This document shows, piece by piece, positions 48,342 to 56,572 of a stretch of 64,000 nucleotides of DNA. Location of the stretch: assembly GCA_021732665.1 (NCBI GenBank), contig JAKFUL010000018.1:19552-83551 (forward strand). The letters are read 5' to 3'. A model generated the notes under the pieces. It made no database searches. It was not told where the DNA came from and saw only the letters and a program-made list of their open reading frames with translations. Position 1 is the stretch's first letter; the number at the start of each line of letters is the position of its first letter. This stretch comes from Acetobacteraceae bacterium (lineage in GTDB: Bacteria > Pseudomonadota > Alphaproteobacteria > Acetobacterales > Acetobacteraceae). The position numbers and the translations under genes are program-made.

Positions 48342-48637
48342 GGGCGGGTCTCCTGGTTGTGTTGTTGGGCTTCCTGGATGCGGAGCATGTGGCCCAGCAC
48401 CATGTCGCGGATGCCCAGGCCCCCGGCCTGGGCCATGCGGTTGGCATAAGCCTCGGTCATCATCGGCTGCCATTGCTCCTCCGCCGCGCCGCCGCCGAAG
48501 GCGCCACGGGCGGTGGCCACGGTGGCGAAGACCGGCTTGAGCAGCAGCGACAGCACCTGGCCCTCGAAGGCCTGCGCCACCTGGCGCATCTGCGGTGTGG
48601 CGGTGGCATGGGTGGCGGAGAGGGGGAGGATGGTCAT
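48338..48637 (-). CDS. flgJ: Rod-binding protein FlgJ (N-terminal domain only)
   Basis: A 99-residue FlgJ rod-binding domain: MRQVAQAFEGQVLSLLLKPVF and MMTEAYANRMAQAGGLGIRDMVLGHMLRIQE match the family; the muramidase domain of enterobacterial FlgJ is absent, as in most alphaproteobacteria. The ATG overlaps the stop of a repeat-encoded mini-ORF by ATGA. Confidence 0.88.
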   Translation of the reverse strand: MTILPLSATHATATPQMRQVAQAFEGQVLSLLLKPVFATVATARGAFGGGAAEEQWQPMMTEAYANRMAQAGGLGIRDMVLGHMLRIQEAQQHNQETRP

Positions 48638-48735
48638 CGGATCTCCAGTTCGGCCTGCAAGGCGCCCGCGGCGTTGATGGATTGGAGGCGCGTGCCGCGG
48701 AGCGGCGCCAACACGGGACGATCCTGCGCGGTCAT
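48634..48735 (-). CDS. Repeat-encoded 33-residue mini-ORF B
   Basis: Starts at ATG 48735, which overlaps the stop of mini-ORF A, and ends in TGA overlapping the flgJ ATG. It reads MTAQDRPVLAPLRGTRLQ then the last 15 residues of FlgI with one Lys-to-Asn change. Whether it is translated as a peptide or only used as a coupling device is unknown. Confidence 0.45.
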   Translation of the reverse strand: MTAQDRPVLAPLRGTRLQSINAAGALQAELEIR

Positions 48736-48833
48736 CGGATCTCCAGTTCGGCCTGCAAGGCGCCCGCGGCCTTGATGGATTGGAGGCGCGTGCCGCGGAG
48801 CGGCGCCAACACGGGACGATCCTGCGCGGTCAT
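48732..48833 (-). CDS. Repeat-encoded 33-residue mini-ORF A
   Basis: Starts at ATG 48833 inside the flgI stop (ATGA) and ends overlapping mini-ORF B. It has the same N-terminal MTAQDRPVLAPLRGTRLQ and a C-terminal half identical to the FlgI tail. Each 98-bp unit shifts the frame by one base and re-creates the overlap. Confidence 0.45.
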   Translation of the reverse strand: MTAQDRPVLAPLRGTRLQSIKAAGALQAELEIR

Positions 48834-49954
48834 CGGATCTCCAGTTCGGCCTGCAAGGCGCCCGCGGCCTTGATGGATTGCAGGATCGTGATGAGGTCGC
48901 GCGGCCCAACCCCCAGGCTGTTCAGCCCGCGCACCAGTTCCTGCAAGGTGACGCCCGTCCGCAACACGCCCAGGCGGCGCTCGGCCTGGTCATCCACCTC
49001 GATCTGGGTGCGCGGCGTCACCACCGTCTCGCCATTCGAGAGCGGGTTGGGCTGGCTGACCTGGGGCGTCTCGGTGATGCGGATGGTGAGATTGCCCTGG
49101 GCGATGGCCACCGTGGAGACCCGCACATTGGCGCCCATGACGATGGTGCCCGAGGCCTCCTCGACGACCACGCGGGCGACCTGGTCGGGCTCGATCCGAA
49201 GCTGCTCGATGTCGGTGAGCAGCGAGACCGGGTCGCGCCCGCGCAGGGCCAGCAGCACGGTGCGCGGGTCGGTCGCGCGTGCCGTGCCCTCGCCCGAGGC
49301 CCGGTTGATGGCGGCCGCCATGCGCCGCGCGGTGGTGAGGTCAGGGTTGCGCAGCGACAGGCGCATCTGTTCCCGCCCGGCCAGGGCGAAGGGCACGCCG
49401 CGCTCGACGATCCCGCCAGACGAGATCCGCGCCGAGGTCGGCACGCCGCGATTGACCGAGGCGCCGGCGCCGCGCGCCGCGATGGCCCCGGTGGCGACCG
49501 CGCCTTGCGCCACGACATAAACCTCGCCATCCGCGCCCAGCAGCGGGGTGACCAGAAGCGTCCCGCCGGTGAGGTTGGAGGCATCGGCCAGCGAGCTGAC
49601 CGCCACATCGATGCGGCTGCCGGGCTGGGCGAAGGCCGGCAGATTGGCCGTGACCATCACGGCCGCGATGTTGCGGGTGTCCAGCCGCGCCTCATTGTCA
49701 CGCGTGTTCACGCCCAGGCGTTCGAGCATGCCGACCAGGGATTGCCGGGTGAAGATCGCGGTGCGCAGCCTGTCGCCGGTGCCGGGCAGCCCCACCACCA
49801 GGCCGTAGCCGACCAGCTGGTTGTCGCGCACGCCTTCAATGTCGGCGATGTCCTTGATGCGCACAGGCTGCGCCACGGCCATTTTGGCCATGAGCGCGCC
49901 CAGCAGGATCAGGCTGGCCATCTTCGCCAATCGGCAAGTTTTTCCCTGCACCAT
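48830..49954 (-). CDS. flgI: Flagellar P-ring protein FlgI
   Basis: FlgI builds the periplasmic P ring around the rod. The 374-residue product has a signal peptide (MASLILLGALMAKMAVAQ), then VRIKDIADIEGVRDNQLVGYGLVVGLPGTGD and the C-terminal VTLQELVRGLNSLGVGPRDLITILQSIKAAGALQAELEI, all diagnostic. The start at 49954 is chosen for length. Its end forms part of the tandem repeat. Divergent from fliX by 200 bases, as in Caulobacter. Confidence 0.95.
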   Translation of the reverse strand: MVQGKTCRLAKMASLILLGALMAKMAVAQPVRIKDIADIEGVRDNQLVGYGLVVGLPGTGDRLRTAIFTRQSLVGMLERLGVNTRDNEARLDTRNIAAVMVTANLPAFAQPGSRIDVAVSSLADASNLTGGTLLVTPLLGADGEVYVVAQGAVATGAIAARGAGASVNRGVPTSARISSGGIVERGVPFALAGREQMRLSLRNPDLTTARRMAAAINRASGEGTARATDPRTVLLALRGRDPVSLLTDIEQLRIEPDQVARVVVEEASGTIVMGANVRVSTVAIAQGNLTIRITETPQVSQPNPLSNGETVVTPRTQIEVDDQAERRLGVLRTGVTLQELVRGLNSLGVGPRDLITILQSIKAAGALQAELEIR

Positions 49955-50077
49955 CACCCAGTTCCGTTCGATGCCGGCACCTTGCTCCGAGACGCTCGGG
50001 GCGGCGGGTCGGCATCGGGGTGGACATCGCAAGCCGCGTGCCAGGGTTTCGCGCCATCCTTCCCGGCAGGATGTGCC

Positions 50078-50107
50078 GGGCCTGGGCCGGCCGGGGCCTG
50101 GGCCGGC
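50078..50107. repeat. Direct repeat in the flgI-fliX intergenic region
   Basis: GGGCCTGGGCCGGC occurs at 50078-50091 and 50094-50107. Its relation to the divergent promoters is unknown. Confidence 0.7.
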
Positions 50108-50154
50108 AGGGCAGGCTGTGCTTGGGCTGGTGGATTCGGGTGAAGGAATTGGGG

Positions 50155-50577
50155 ATGGACATGCGGATCAGGCCAAACAACTGGGGGTACCCACCCAGCC
50201 TGCCGGCGGCACTGGCCACGCCGCAGGGCATGGCGCCCGGCTTCCGGCTGCCCGCCAGCCAGGCGAGCGGCGCGACCGCCGCGGTGCCGGCTGGCCCGGC
50301 CGCGGCGGGGCTGGTCGGCAGTCTCTCCTCGCCGCGGGACGAGGTGGCGCGGCGCCGCGGGCGCGCGCTTCTGGGCGGCCTCGCCTCACTGCAACGTGAA
50401 TTGCTGGGCGGCGTGGCCGACAGCGCGGTCATGCAGCGCCTTGCGACATTGCTGGAAGGCGAGGATGGCGAGGATCCTGCCCTGGCCGAGGCCATGCGCG
50501 GCGTGGCATTGCGGGCGAGGATAGAATTGCTGCGGCGCGGTATCAGTCGCGGGGGGGATGCCGACCCGCCGGGATGA
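50155..50577 (+). CDS. fliX: Flagellar assembly regulator FliX
   Basis: In Caulobacter FliX couples basal-body assembly to FlbD-dependent transcription. The 140-residue protein has a flexible N-terminal half (MRIRPNNWGYPPSLPA) and a helical C-terminal half RDEVARRRGRALLGGLASLQRELLGG...ALAEAMRGVALRARIELLRRG, typical of FliX. GGTGAAGGA precedes ATG 50155. Position divergent from flgI is conserved in alphaproteobacteria. Confidence 0.88.
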   Translation: MDMRIRPNNWGYPPSLPAALATPQGMAPGFRLPASQASGATAAVPAGPAAAGLVGSLSSPRDEVARRRGRALLGGLASLQRELLGGVADSAVMQRLATLLEGEDGEDPALAEAMRGVALRARIELLRRGISRGGDADPPG

Positions 50578-50735
50578 TGTTGCGCGAACGGTATGGTCGG
50601 CATGGTGAAAATTACGCGAATCTTGATTGCATCGTCGCTAACCCCTTGGCTTGCCTGATTGTCGCCATTATGGTGCGGCCGGCCGAAGACAGGCTGGCGC
50701 CGGGCCGGGCTGTCCATGGCAAGGGAAGTTCTTCC

Positions 50736-51152
50736 ATGCTGGTTACAATCGCTCCGGATTATCGTCCAAAAGAAGACGAAGAATTCATGAACATGCTTCA
50801 GCTTGAATACTTCAGGCAGAAGCTCCTGCGTTGGCGGCACGAGCTGCTTCGCGAAGCGGGGGAAACCCTGAACAGCCTCTCCGCAGGCGGCATTTCCGAA
50901 GCCGATCTGGCCGACAGGGCGAGTGTCGAAACCGACCGCGCCCTGGAACTCCGCACCCGCGACCGCGCCCGCAAGCTGATCAGCAAGATCGATCAGGCCC
51001 TGGAACGGGTCGAAAACGGCTCCTACGGCTATTGTGAGGAGACCGGCGAACCCATCGGCCTGCGCCGCCTGGAAGCCCGCCCCGTCGCCACCCTCTCGAT
51101 CGAGGCGCAGGAGCGGCATGAACGCATGGAACGTGTCCATCGCGACGACTGA
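50736..51152 (+). CDS. dksA: RNA polymerase-binding transcription factor DksA
   Basis: DksA binds the RNA polymerase secondary channel and mediates the ppGpp response. The 138-residue protein has MLQLEYFRQKLLRWRHELL, the coiled-coil tip DLADRAS (57-63) and a C-terminal finger YGYCEETGEPIGLRRLEARP. Only Cys100 remains of the four zinc Cys. GGGAAG precedes ATG 50736; the long open frame upstream of that is not conserved. Confidence 0.93.
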   Translation: MLVTIAPDYRPKEDEEFMNMLQLEYFRQKLLRWRHELLREAGETLNSLSAGGISEADLADRASVETDRALELRTRDRARKLISKIDQALERVENGSYGYCEETGEPIGLRRLEARPVATLSIEAQERHERMERVHRDD

Positions 51153-51183
51153 TGCCTGACCAGGGCGGCCCCCCGGCCGCCCA

Positions 51184-51894
51184 TCACGCGTAAACCGGCG
51201 GGTCGTCCAGCTCTGTCGGCACCACCACATCGGCGCGGGCCAGCAGGCCCGCGTCATTTTCCGCGAAACGCCCAACACGCGCGCCCACCGGCCAGAAGGC
51301 CAGGATGTCGGGCGGGCAGGGGCGCAGCAGGGCAACGGGGTCGCCGCAGGGTTCCTCGCCCAGCCAGGCCGGCCAATCCTCCCTCGGCAGGATGACCGGC
51401 ATGCGTTCATGCACCAGCGCCTGGCGCGAATTGGCCGCTGTCGTGATCACCGTGTAGCTGCGCAGCCAATTGCCATCGGGCTGCTGCCAGCCCTCCCACA
51501 GCCCGGCCACCGCCATCGGCTCGCCACTGCGCAGCGCCACCGCGAAGGGCTGCTTTGCCTTTCCTTCGCTGCGCCACTCATAGAACCCGTCCATCGGCAC
51601 CAGGCAGCGGCGCCTGGCGAAGGCGTCGCGGAAACTCGGCTTTTGCGCGATGCCATCGGCCCGCGCATTCATCAGCCGCGCCGCCCCGGCCGCATCCTTC
51701 GCCCAGCGCGGCACCAGCCCCCAGCGCAGCACATCCAGGTGCCGCTCGCCGCTCTGCGGGTGGCGGCGCAGCACCAGACCATCCTGGGTGGGCGCGATGT
51801 TCCAGCTCGGCGGGTGGTTGGGCTTGGGGTTGGTGGCCTCGAAATGCCGGGCCACCTCCGCCACCGGCCGCGCCAGCAGATAGCGCCCGCACAT
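51184..51894 (-). CDS. SOS response-associated peptidase (SRAP, YedK/HMCES)
   Basis: SRAP proteins form a protective thiazolidine crosslink with abasic sites in single-stranded DNA. The 236-residue protein begins MCGRYLLARP with the catalytic Cys2, followed by SWNIAPTQDG, RLMNARADGIAQKPSF, RRCLVPMDGFYEW (catalytic Glu) and VHERMPVILP (His). It follows the hydroxyacid dehydrogenase on the same strand; no LexA site was seen near it. Confidence 0.92.
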   Translation of the reverse strand: MCGRYLLARPVAEVARHFEATNPKPNHPPSWNIAPTQDGLVLRRHPQSGERHLDVLRWGLVPRWAKDAAGAARLMNARADGIAQKPSFRDAFARRRCLVPMDGFYEWRSEGKAKQPFAVALRSGEPMAVAGLWEGWQQPDGNWLRSYTVITTAANSRQALVHERMPVILPREDWPAWLGEEPCGDPVALLRPCPPDILAFWPVGARVGRFAENDAGLLARADVVVPTELDDPPVYA

Positions 51895-51897
51895 GGT

Positions 51898-52866
51898 TCA
51901 GACGATCTGGTTCGCGAGCGCCGTCTCGCCGCGCCAGAGCCGTTCCAGATTCTCCAGCAGCAGGTCGATCACATTATCCTCATAGGCGCAGGTCTCGCCG
52001 GCGGTGTGCGGCGTGATGAAGACATTGGGCAGCGTCCAGAGCGGCGATTCCGCCGGCAGCGGCTCCTCCGCCGTCACATCCAGCGCCGCACCCCTGATGC
52101 GGCCAGCGGCGAGTGCCGCGATCAGCTCGGGCTCGTCGCAGACCTTGCCGCGGGCGCAATTGATCAGGTAGGCGCTGGGCTTCATTGCGGCCAGCGCGGC
52201 GGCCCCGATCAGCCCGGTGGTCTGCGGCGTCAGCGGGCAGACCAGCACCACCATGTCGGCCCGGGGGAGCAGTGCGGACAGGGCCTCCATGCCATGCACC
52301 TCATCCGCCCCCTCGGCCCCCGCGCCGGGGTTGGCGCGCAAGCCGATGACGGTCATCTCGAAAGCCTTGGCCAGCCGGATCAGCCGCCCGCCGATCCGCC
52401 CCATGCCCACCACCAGCAGCGTCTTGCCGGCCAGTTCATCCTCCCGCCGGCTGAAATCGCTCATCATCCCGCGCCAGGTTTTCTGGCCCTGGTTGTCGCG
52501 CGCCTCCACCAGGCGGCGGGTGAGCGCCAGCATCAGCGCCATGGCGTGCTCGCTGACGGCCTTCGCGTTCACCCCCGCCGCGCTGGCCAGGCGGATGCCA
52601 TGGGCGGCGAAGACCGCGCGGTCGTACTGGTCCGTCCCGGCGCTCATGCTCTGCACGAATCGCAGCTTCGGCGCGCGCGGAGGAATATCGTTGCGCCACA
52701 TGCCGGACATGCTGAGCACATCGCATTCCGGCAGCATCGCTTCCAGCTCCTCCCGGCTGCGCGCTTCCAGCGCCCGCAATCCGGTGTTTCGCAGCGCGAG
52801 CCGCGCCTGGCAGTTATAGGCGACATGGGCGAAGCCGATGGTGATGTCTTTTCGCGCGGGCAGCAT
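51898..52866 (-). CDS. D-isomer-specific 2-hydroxyacid dehydrogenase
   Basis: A 322-residue NAD(P)-dependent dehydrogenase. The central Rossmann motif is LLVVGMGRIGGRLIRLA, followed by VVLVCPLTPQTTGLI, NCARGKVCDEPELI with catalytic Arg, and ITPHTAGET with catalytic His. GGAGACC precedes ATG 52866. It is three bases upstream of the SRAP gene, possibly in one transcript. Confidence 0.9.
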   Translation of the reverse strand: MLPARKDITIGFAHVAYNCQARLALRNTGLRALEARSREELEAMLPECDVLSMSGMWRNDIPPRAPKLRFVQSMSAGTDQYDRAVFAAHGIRLASAAGVNAKAVSEHAMALMLALTRRLVEARDNQGQKTWRGMMSDFSRREDELAGKTLLVVGMGRIGGRLIRLAKAFEMTVIGLRANPGAGAEGADEVHGMEALSALLPRADMVVLVCPLTPQTTGLIGAAALAAMKPSAYLINCARGKVCDEPELIAALAAGRIRGAALDVTAEEPLPAESPLWTLPNVFITPHTAGETCAYEDNVIDLLLENLERLWRGETALANQIV

Positions 52867-52966
52867 GTTGGTCTCCGTTTCAGATCGGCAGCCTTGACCG
52901 AAGCGCGGCCGTCCGCAACTCACCCTTGACCGGCGCACCCTCGAACCGCCAGCATGTGGCGTGGAC

Positions 52967-53266
52967 ATGAACGCGGCCAAGCTCGTCAGCCTGGAGAAGC
53001 GGGACACCGGGGGCGACGACACGCTCTGGGCGGTGGTGGCCTCGATGGGCAAGCGCCACCGGGTGGCCGAGGTGTTTCGCAGCCGCGCCGCCGCTGCCGC
53101 CGACATGGCCTGGCGCACCCAGCAGGTGCAGGCCTATGTCGATTTCCTGCGCCGCAACGAACAGCCGGTGCCGCATTATTCCCTGGCGCCGATCAAGCGC
53201 ACCGACCTGCCGCGGCAATGGAAGCCACTGCCGGCGCTGGGATTTCTGCGCGGGCAGTTCATCTAG
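52967..53266 (+). CDS. Small hypothetical protein
   Basis: Unrecognised 99-residue protein. It is basic and helical (HRVAEVFRSRAAAAADMAWRTQQVQAYVDFLRRNEQ) with a short C-terminal RGQFI. It begins MNAAKLVSLEKRD; an in-frame GTG two codons earlier is also possible. It is divergent from the hydroxyacid dehydrogenase and its stop overlaps the histidine kinase stop by 4 bases. Confidence 0.6.
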   Translation: MNAAKLVSLEKRDTGGDDTLWAVVASMGKRHRVAEVFRSRAAAAADMAWRTQQVQAYVDFLRRNEQPVPHYSLAPIKRTDLPRQWKPLPALGFLRGQFI

Positions 53267-54651
53267 AACCGCCCGGGCAATTCCAGCACCGCGCGCAGCC
53301 CTCCCAGCCGCTCTCCGCGGTTGAGGCTGAGCGTGCCGCCATAGAGCCCGGCCAGATCGGCCACGATGGCCAGGCCCAGCCCGCTGCCCGGCGCCGCCTC
53401 ATCCAGCCGCACGCCACGCGCCAGGGCGGCGGCGTCCTGGCCTTCCGCCAGGCCCGGCCCGTCATCCTCCACCTCGATGCGGATCATGCCCGGATCCCCG
53501 GGCATGACCCGGGCCTCGATCCTGGACTTCGCCCATTTGCAGGCATTCTCCATCAGATTGCCCAGCATTTCCGTCAGGTCCTGCGGGTCGGCCCGGCTGC
53601 GGGCGCTGTCGCGGCCCAGCACGGTGATGGCGATGCCGCGGGCGGAAAACAGCCGGCGCAGCGCGGTGGCGAGCGACTGCGCCGCGGCCATTGGTGAGGC
53701 CTCGGCCCCCGCGGCACCGGCCAGCGCGCCGGCGCGGGCGCGTCGCAGATGGTGCTGCACCAGCCGCTCCAGCGTCGCCGCCTGGGCGCGGGCGGCGGGC
53801 AGTTCCTCGCGGTCCAGCGCGTTGCGCAGCACGGCGATCGGGGTTTTCAACGCATGCGCGAGATTGCCGACATGGGTGCGGGCGCGCTCCACGGTCGCGC
53901 GGTTTTGCTCGATCAGCGCCTCGATTTCCTGCACCAGGGGCGCGATCTCGCTGGGCACGGTCAAATCCACATGCTCGCGGGTGCCGGCGCGCACCTCCAC
54001 CAGTTCTTCCCGCGCGCGGCGCAAGGGCGCAAGCGACCAGACCACCAGCAGCGCCACCACCGCCACCAGCCCGGTGCCCAGGCCCAGGAAGGCCAGCACA
54101 AGCCCCTTTTGCAGCCGGCCGATCTCCACATCGGTGGGCACGCGGGTGACGGCCACCTGCACCGTCACGGTCTGAAAGCGTGGCGTGCCGAAGCGGGCTT
54201 CTAGCTGGACGTGGCGCTCAAGCAGCCTGAGCGGCTCGTCGCGCGGGCCGAGGATGTCCTCATTGCGCGGCTCGGCATCCGGGCGCGGTGCCGGCAGCCG
54301 CTGGTCCCACAGCGAGCGCGAAGTGGCGACGAGGCCGCCGGCTGCCGACATCTGCCAGTAATGGCCCGACAGCGGCCGGTCGAACTCCGGCTCGCTCACC
54401 GCGCGGGCCAGGATCGGGCCGCGCACCGGGTCCAGCGCCGCGGCGGCGACCACGGCATCGAGCAGCGAGGTCATGCGCGCATCGGCCGCGGCCTCGATCT
54501 GCTCCTCGGCCAGCCGCACCACGAACCAGCCGGTGACGCCCAGGCCGGCCGCCACCCACAGCGCCGCCAGCAGCGCCAGGCGGCGGGTCAGGCTGCCGCG
54601 CACGCGGATGGCGGGGGGGACGGGCGCCGCCGGTTCCCGGATCGCGCTCAT
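53263..54651 (-). CDS. Sensor histidine kinase (PhoQ/EnvZ class)
   Basis: The 462-residue kinase has two helices (about 24-46 and 185-206) around a periplasmic sensor domain of about 140 residues, a HAMP segment, the phospho-acceptor His266 in LAHALKTPIAVL, then an ATPase domain (NLMENACKWAKSR, VEDDGPGLAEGQ, GSGLGLAIVADLA). It lies 10 bases after its response regulator. Confidence 0.93.
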   Translation of the reverse strand: MSAIREPAAPVPPAIRVRGSLTRRLALLAALWVAAGLGVTGWFVVRLAEEQIEAAADARMTSLLDAVVAAAALDPVRGPILARAVSEPEFDRPLSGHYWQMSAAGGLVATSRSLWDQRLPAPRPDAEPRNEDILGPRDEPLRLLERHVQLEARFGTPRFQTVTVQVAVTRVPTDVEIGRLQKGLVLAFLGLGTGLVAVVALLVVWSLAPLRRAREELVEVRAGTREHVDLTVPSEIAPLVQEIEALIEQNRATVERARTHVGNLAHALKTPIAVLRNALDREELPAARAQAATLERLVQHHLRRARAGALAGAAGAEASPMAAAQSLATALRRLFSARGIAITVLGRDSARSRADPQDLTEMLGNLMENACKWAKSRIEARVMPGDPGMIRIEVEDDGPGLAEGQDAAALARGVRLDEAAPGSGLGLAIVADLAGLYGGTLSLNRGERLGGLRAVLELPGRF

Positions 54652-54661
54652 CGGGGCCGCG

Positions 54662-55324
54662 TCACCGGGGCGGGCTCATGCGGTAGCCCTGCCCTCGCAC
54701 CGTCTCGATCAGCCCATCGCCCAGCTTGCGCCGCAGGCGGCCGGCGATGACCTCCAGCGTGTTGGAATCGCGGTCGAAATCCTGCGCGTAGAGATGCTCG
54801 GTCAGCTCGGTCTTGGAGACCGGGCGGCCGGCATGGAGCGCGAGGTAGGCCAACATGCCGTATTCCAGCGCGGTCAGCCGCACCATCTGGCCCTGGCGGG
54901 TGACGGCGCGGGCGGCGGTGTCCAGCCTGATCTCGCCGAAATCCAGCTCCGGCTTGGCCACCCCGTTGGAGCGGCGGATCAGCGCGTTCAGCCGGGCGAT
55001 CAGCTCGGCCATGATGAAGGGTTTGCCGAGATAGTCATCGGCGCCGGCATTGAGACCCTCGACCTTCTCCGACCAGGAATCGCGCGCCGTGAGCAGGATG
55101 ACGGGCATGGCGCGGCCCGCCATCCGCCAGCGGCGCAGCACCGAGAGGCCATCAAGGCGGGGCAGGCCCAGGTCGAGCACCACGGCGTCATAGGGCTCGG
55201 TGGAGCCGAGATGCAGCCCTTCCTCGCCATCGGCGGCGGTGTCGACGGCGAAGCCCGATTCGGTCAGCGCGGTGCGCAGCTGCTGGGCGAGTTCGGGAGT
55301 GTCTTCGACGACGAGGAGGCGCAT
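54662..55324 (-). CDS. OmpR/PhoP-family response regulator
   Basis: A 220-residue regulator with receiver domain (VVEDTPELAQ, phospho-acceptor Asp51 in VVLDLGLPRLDG, LLTARDSW, KPF) and a winged-helix DNA-binding domain ending in VRGQGYRMSPP. It precedes its kinase gene in the same operon. Targets are unknown. Confidence 0.94.
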   Translation of the reverse strand: MRLLVVEDTPELAQQLRTALTESGFAVDTAADGEEGLHLGSTEPYDAVVLDLGLPRLDGLSVLRRWRMAGRAMPVILLTARDSWSEKVEGLNAGADDYLGKPFIMAELIARLNALIRRSNGVAKPELDFGEIRLDTAARAVTRQGQMVRLTALEYGMLAYLALHAGRPVSKTELTEHLYAQDFDRDSNTLEVIAGRLRRKLGDGLIETVRGQGYRMSPPR

Positions 55325-55333
55325 GGGCGCACC

Positions 55334-56509
55334 CTACAGCAACCGCTTCATCACCGCATAAAGATCATTCTTCCGCTCGAAGCCGACCCCCGGCGCGTCG
55401 GGCATGCGGATGCGGCTGTGGACCACGGGTGTGTCATCGGCGAAGCCGCCGAAGGGCGCGAAGACCTCAGGATAGCTCTCATTGCCGCCCAGGCCGAGGC
55501 CCACGGCGATGTTCAGCGCGAACTGGTGCCCGCCATGCGGCACGCAGCGCCGCGGGCTCCAGCCATGCTCGCGCAGCATCTCCAGCGTGCGGAGATATTC
55601 CACCAGGCCGTAGCTCAGCGCGGGGTCGAATTGCAGGATATCGCGGTCCGGCCTGAGCCCGCCATGGCGGATCAGGTTGCGGCAATCCAGCATGGAAAAC
55701 AGGTTCTCGCCGGTGGCGATGGCCGGGGCGTATTGCTCGGCCAGGATGGCGTGGGTGGCGAAATCCAGCGGATCCAGCGGCTCCTCGTACCAGCGCAGAT
55801 TGTAGGGGGCGAGGGCCGCGCCATAGACCAGCGCCGCATGCAGGCCGAAGCGGCCATTCACATCCACGCAGAGCCTTGAGCCGTCGCCGTCCAGCAGCTT
55901 CAGCACCGCCTCGATGCGCTCGACATCTTCCTTCAGCGCGGCCTTGAGCGGCGTGCCGGGGGCGCCGCCGATCTTCATCTTGACCACCGAATAGCCCAGG
56001 CCGAGATAGCGCTTCATCTCCTCCAGCAATTCGTCCACGCCCTTGCCGGGGTAGTAGTAGCCGCCGGCGGCGTAGATCCAGGCCTGCTCATCGGCCAGAC
56101 CGGCGTTGTAGCGGTCCGCCAGCAGCTTCCACAGCGGCTTGCCCGCCAGCTTGGCCGTGGCATCCCACAGCGCCATGTCCAGAACGCCCACGGCCACCGA
56201 GCGGTCGCCATGGCCGCCGGGCTTTTCGTTCTTCATCATGGCCGCCCAGGCGCTGGCCGGCTCCAGCCCGCCATCGGGGTGGGTGGTGAGGCTTGCTTCC
56301 AGCAGGCGGGGGATGAAGCGTTCGGCCAGCAATCCGGGCTGGGCGTAGCGGCCATTGCTGTTGAAGCCGAAGCCGGTGGCGCGGCCGCCCTGGCCATCCT
56401 CCACCGTCACCGCCACCACGCTGGCGGTCATCTTCGAAAAATCGATATAGGCGTTGGCGATGGCGCTGTTGATCGGCGCCACGGCCTGTTTCACGTCGAC
56501 GATGCGCAT
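55334..56509 (-). CDS. tarD: D(-)-tartrate dehydratase-like enolase-superfamily enzyme
   Basis: The 391-residue protein closely resembles Bradyrhizobium D-tartrate dehydratase: NAYIDFSKMTASVVAV, GFNSNGRYAQPGLLAERF, MMKNEKPGGHGDRSVAVG, and the active-site KMK (Lys177/Lys179), Asp216, Glu242/243, Glu268 and His325 in VPHGGHQF. It would convert D-tartrate to oxaloacetate. Assignment rests on recalled sequence similarity. Confidence 0.82.
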   Translation of the reverse strand: MRIVDVKQAVAPINSAIANAYIDFSKMTASVVAVTVEDGQGGRATGFGFNSNGRYAQPGLLAERFIPRLLEASLTTHPDGGLEPASAWAAMMKNEKPGGHGDRSVAVGVLDMALWDATAKLAGKPLWKLLADRYNAGLADEQAWIYAAGGYYYPGKGVDELLEEMKRYLGLGYSVVKMKIGGAPGTPLKAALKEDVERIEAVLKLLDGDGSRLCVDVNGRFGLHAALVYGAALAPYNLRWYEEPLDPLDFATHAILAEQYAPAIATGENLFSMLDCRNLIRHGGLRPDRDILQFDPALSYGLVEYLRTLEMLREHGWSPRRCVPHGGHQFALNIAVGLGLGGNESYPEVFAPFGGFADDTPVVHSRIRMPDAPGVGFERKNDLYAVMKRLL

Positions 56510-56572
56510 GGGGTTCCCCGGATTGTGCGCGGGCATCTTCCACCGCGCGGGCGTTGCGGCAAGACTGCGGGG

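Larger units (their letters stand above)
48633..48880. repeat. 98-bp tandem repeat between flgI and flgJ
   Basis: Two full units (48633-48730, 48731-48828) and the first 52 bases of a third (48829-48880, the real end of flgI) are identical apart from one G/C difference at the first copy. The unit contains the flgI 3' end, ending in LEIR and a TGA, and 46 further bases that encode a different N-terminus. Near-identity implies recent duplication or ongoing homogenisation. Confidence 0.95.

Noticed and set aside
48633..48880. CRISPR array
   Set aside because: The repeats are directly adjacent with no spacers and encode the flgI tail, so this is a tandem duplication.
51184..51960. LexA site controlling the SRAP gene
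   Set aside because: No GAAC-N7-GAAC or GTTC-N7-GTTC was seen, and the gene lies three bases after another gene on the same strand.
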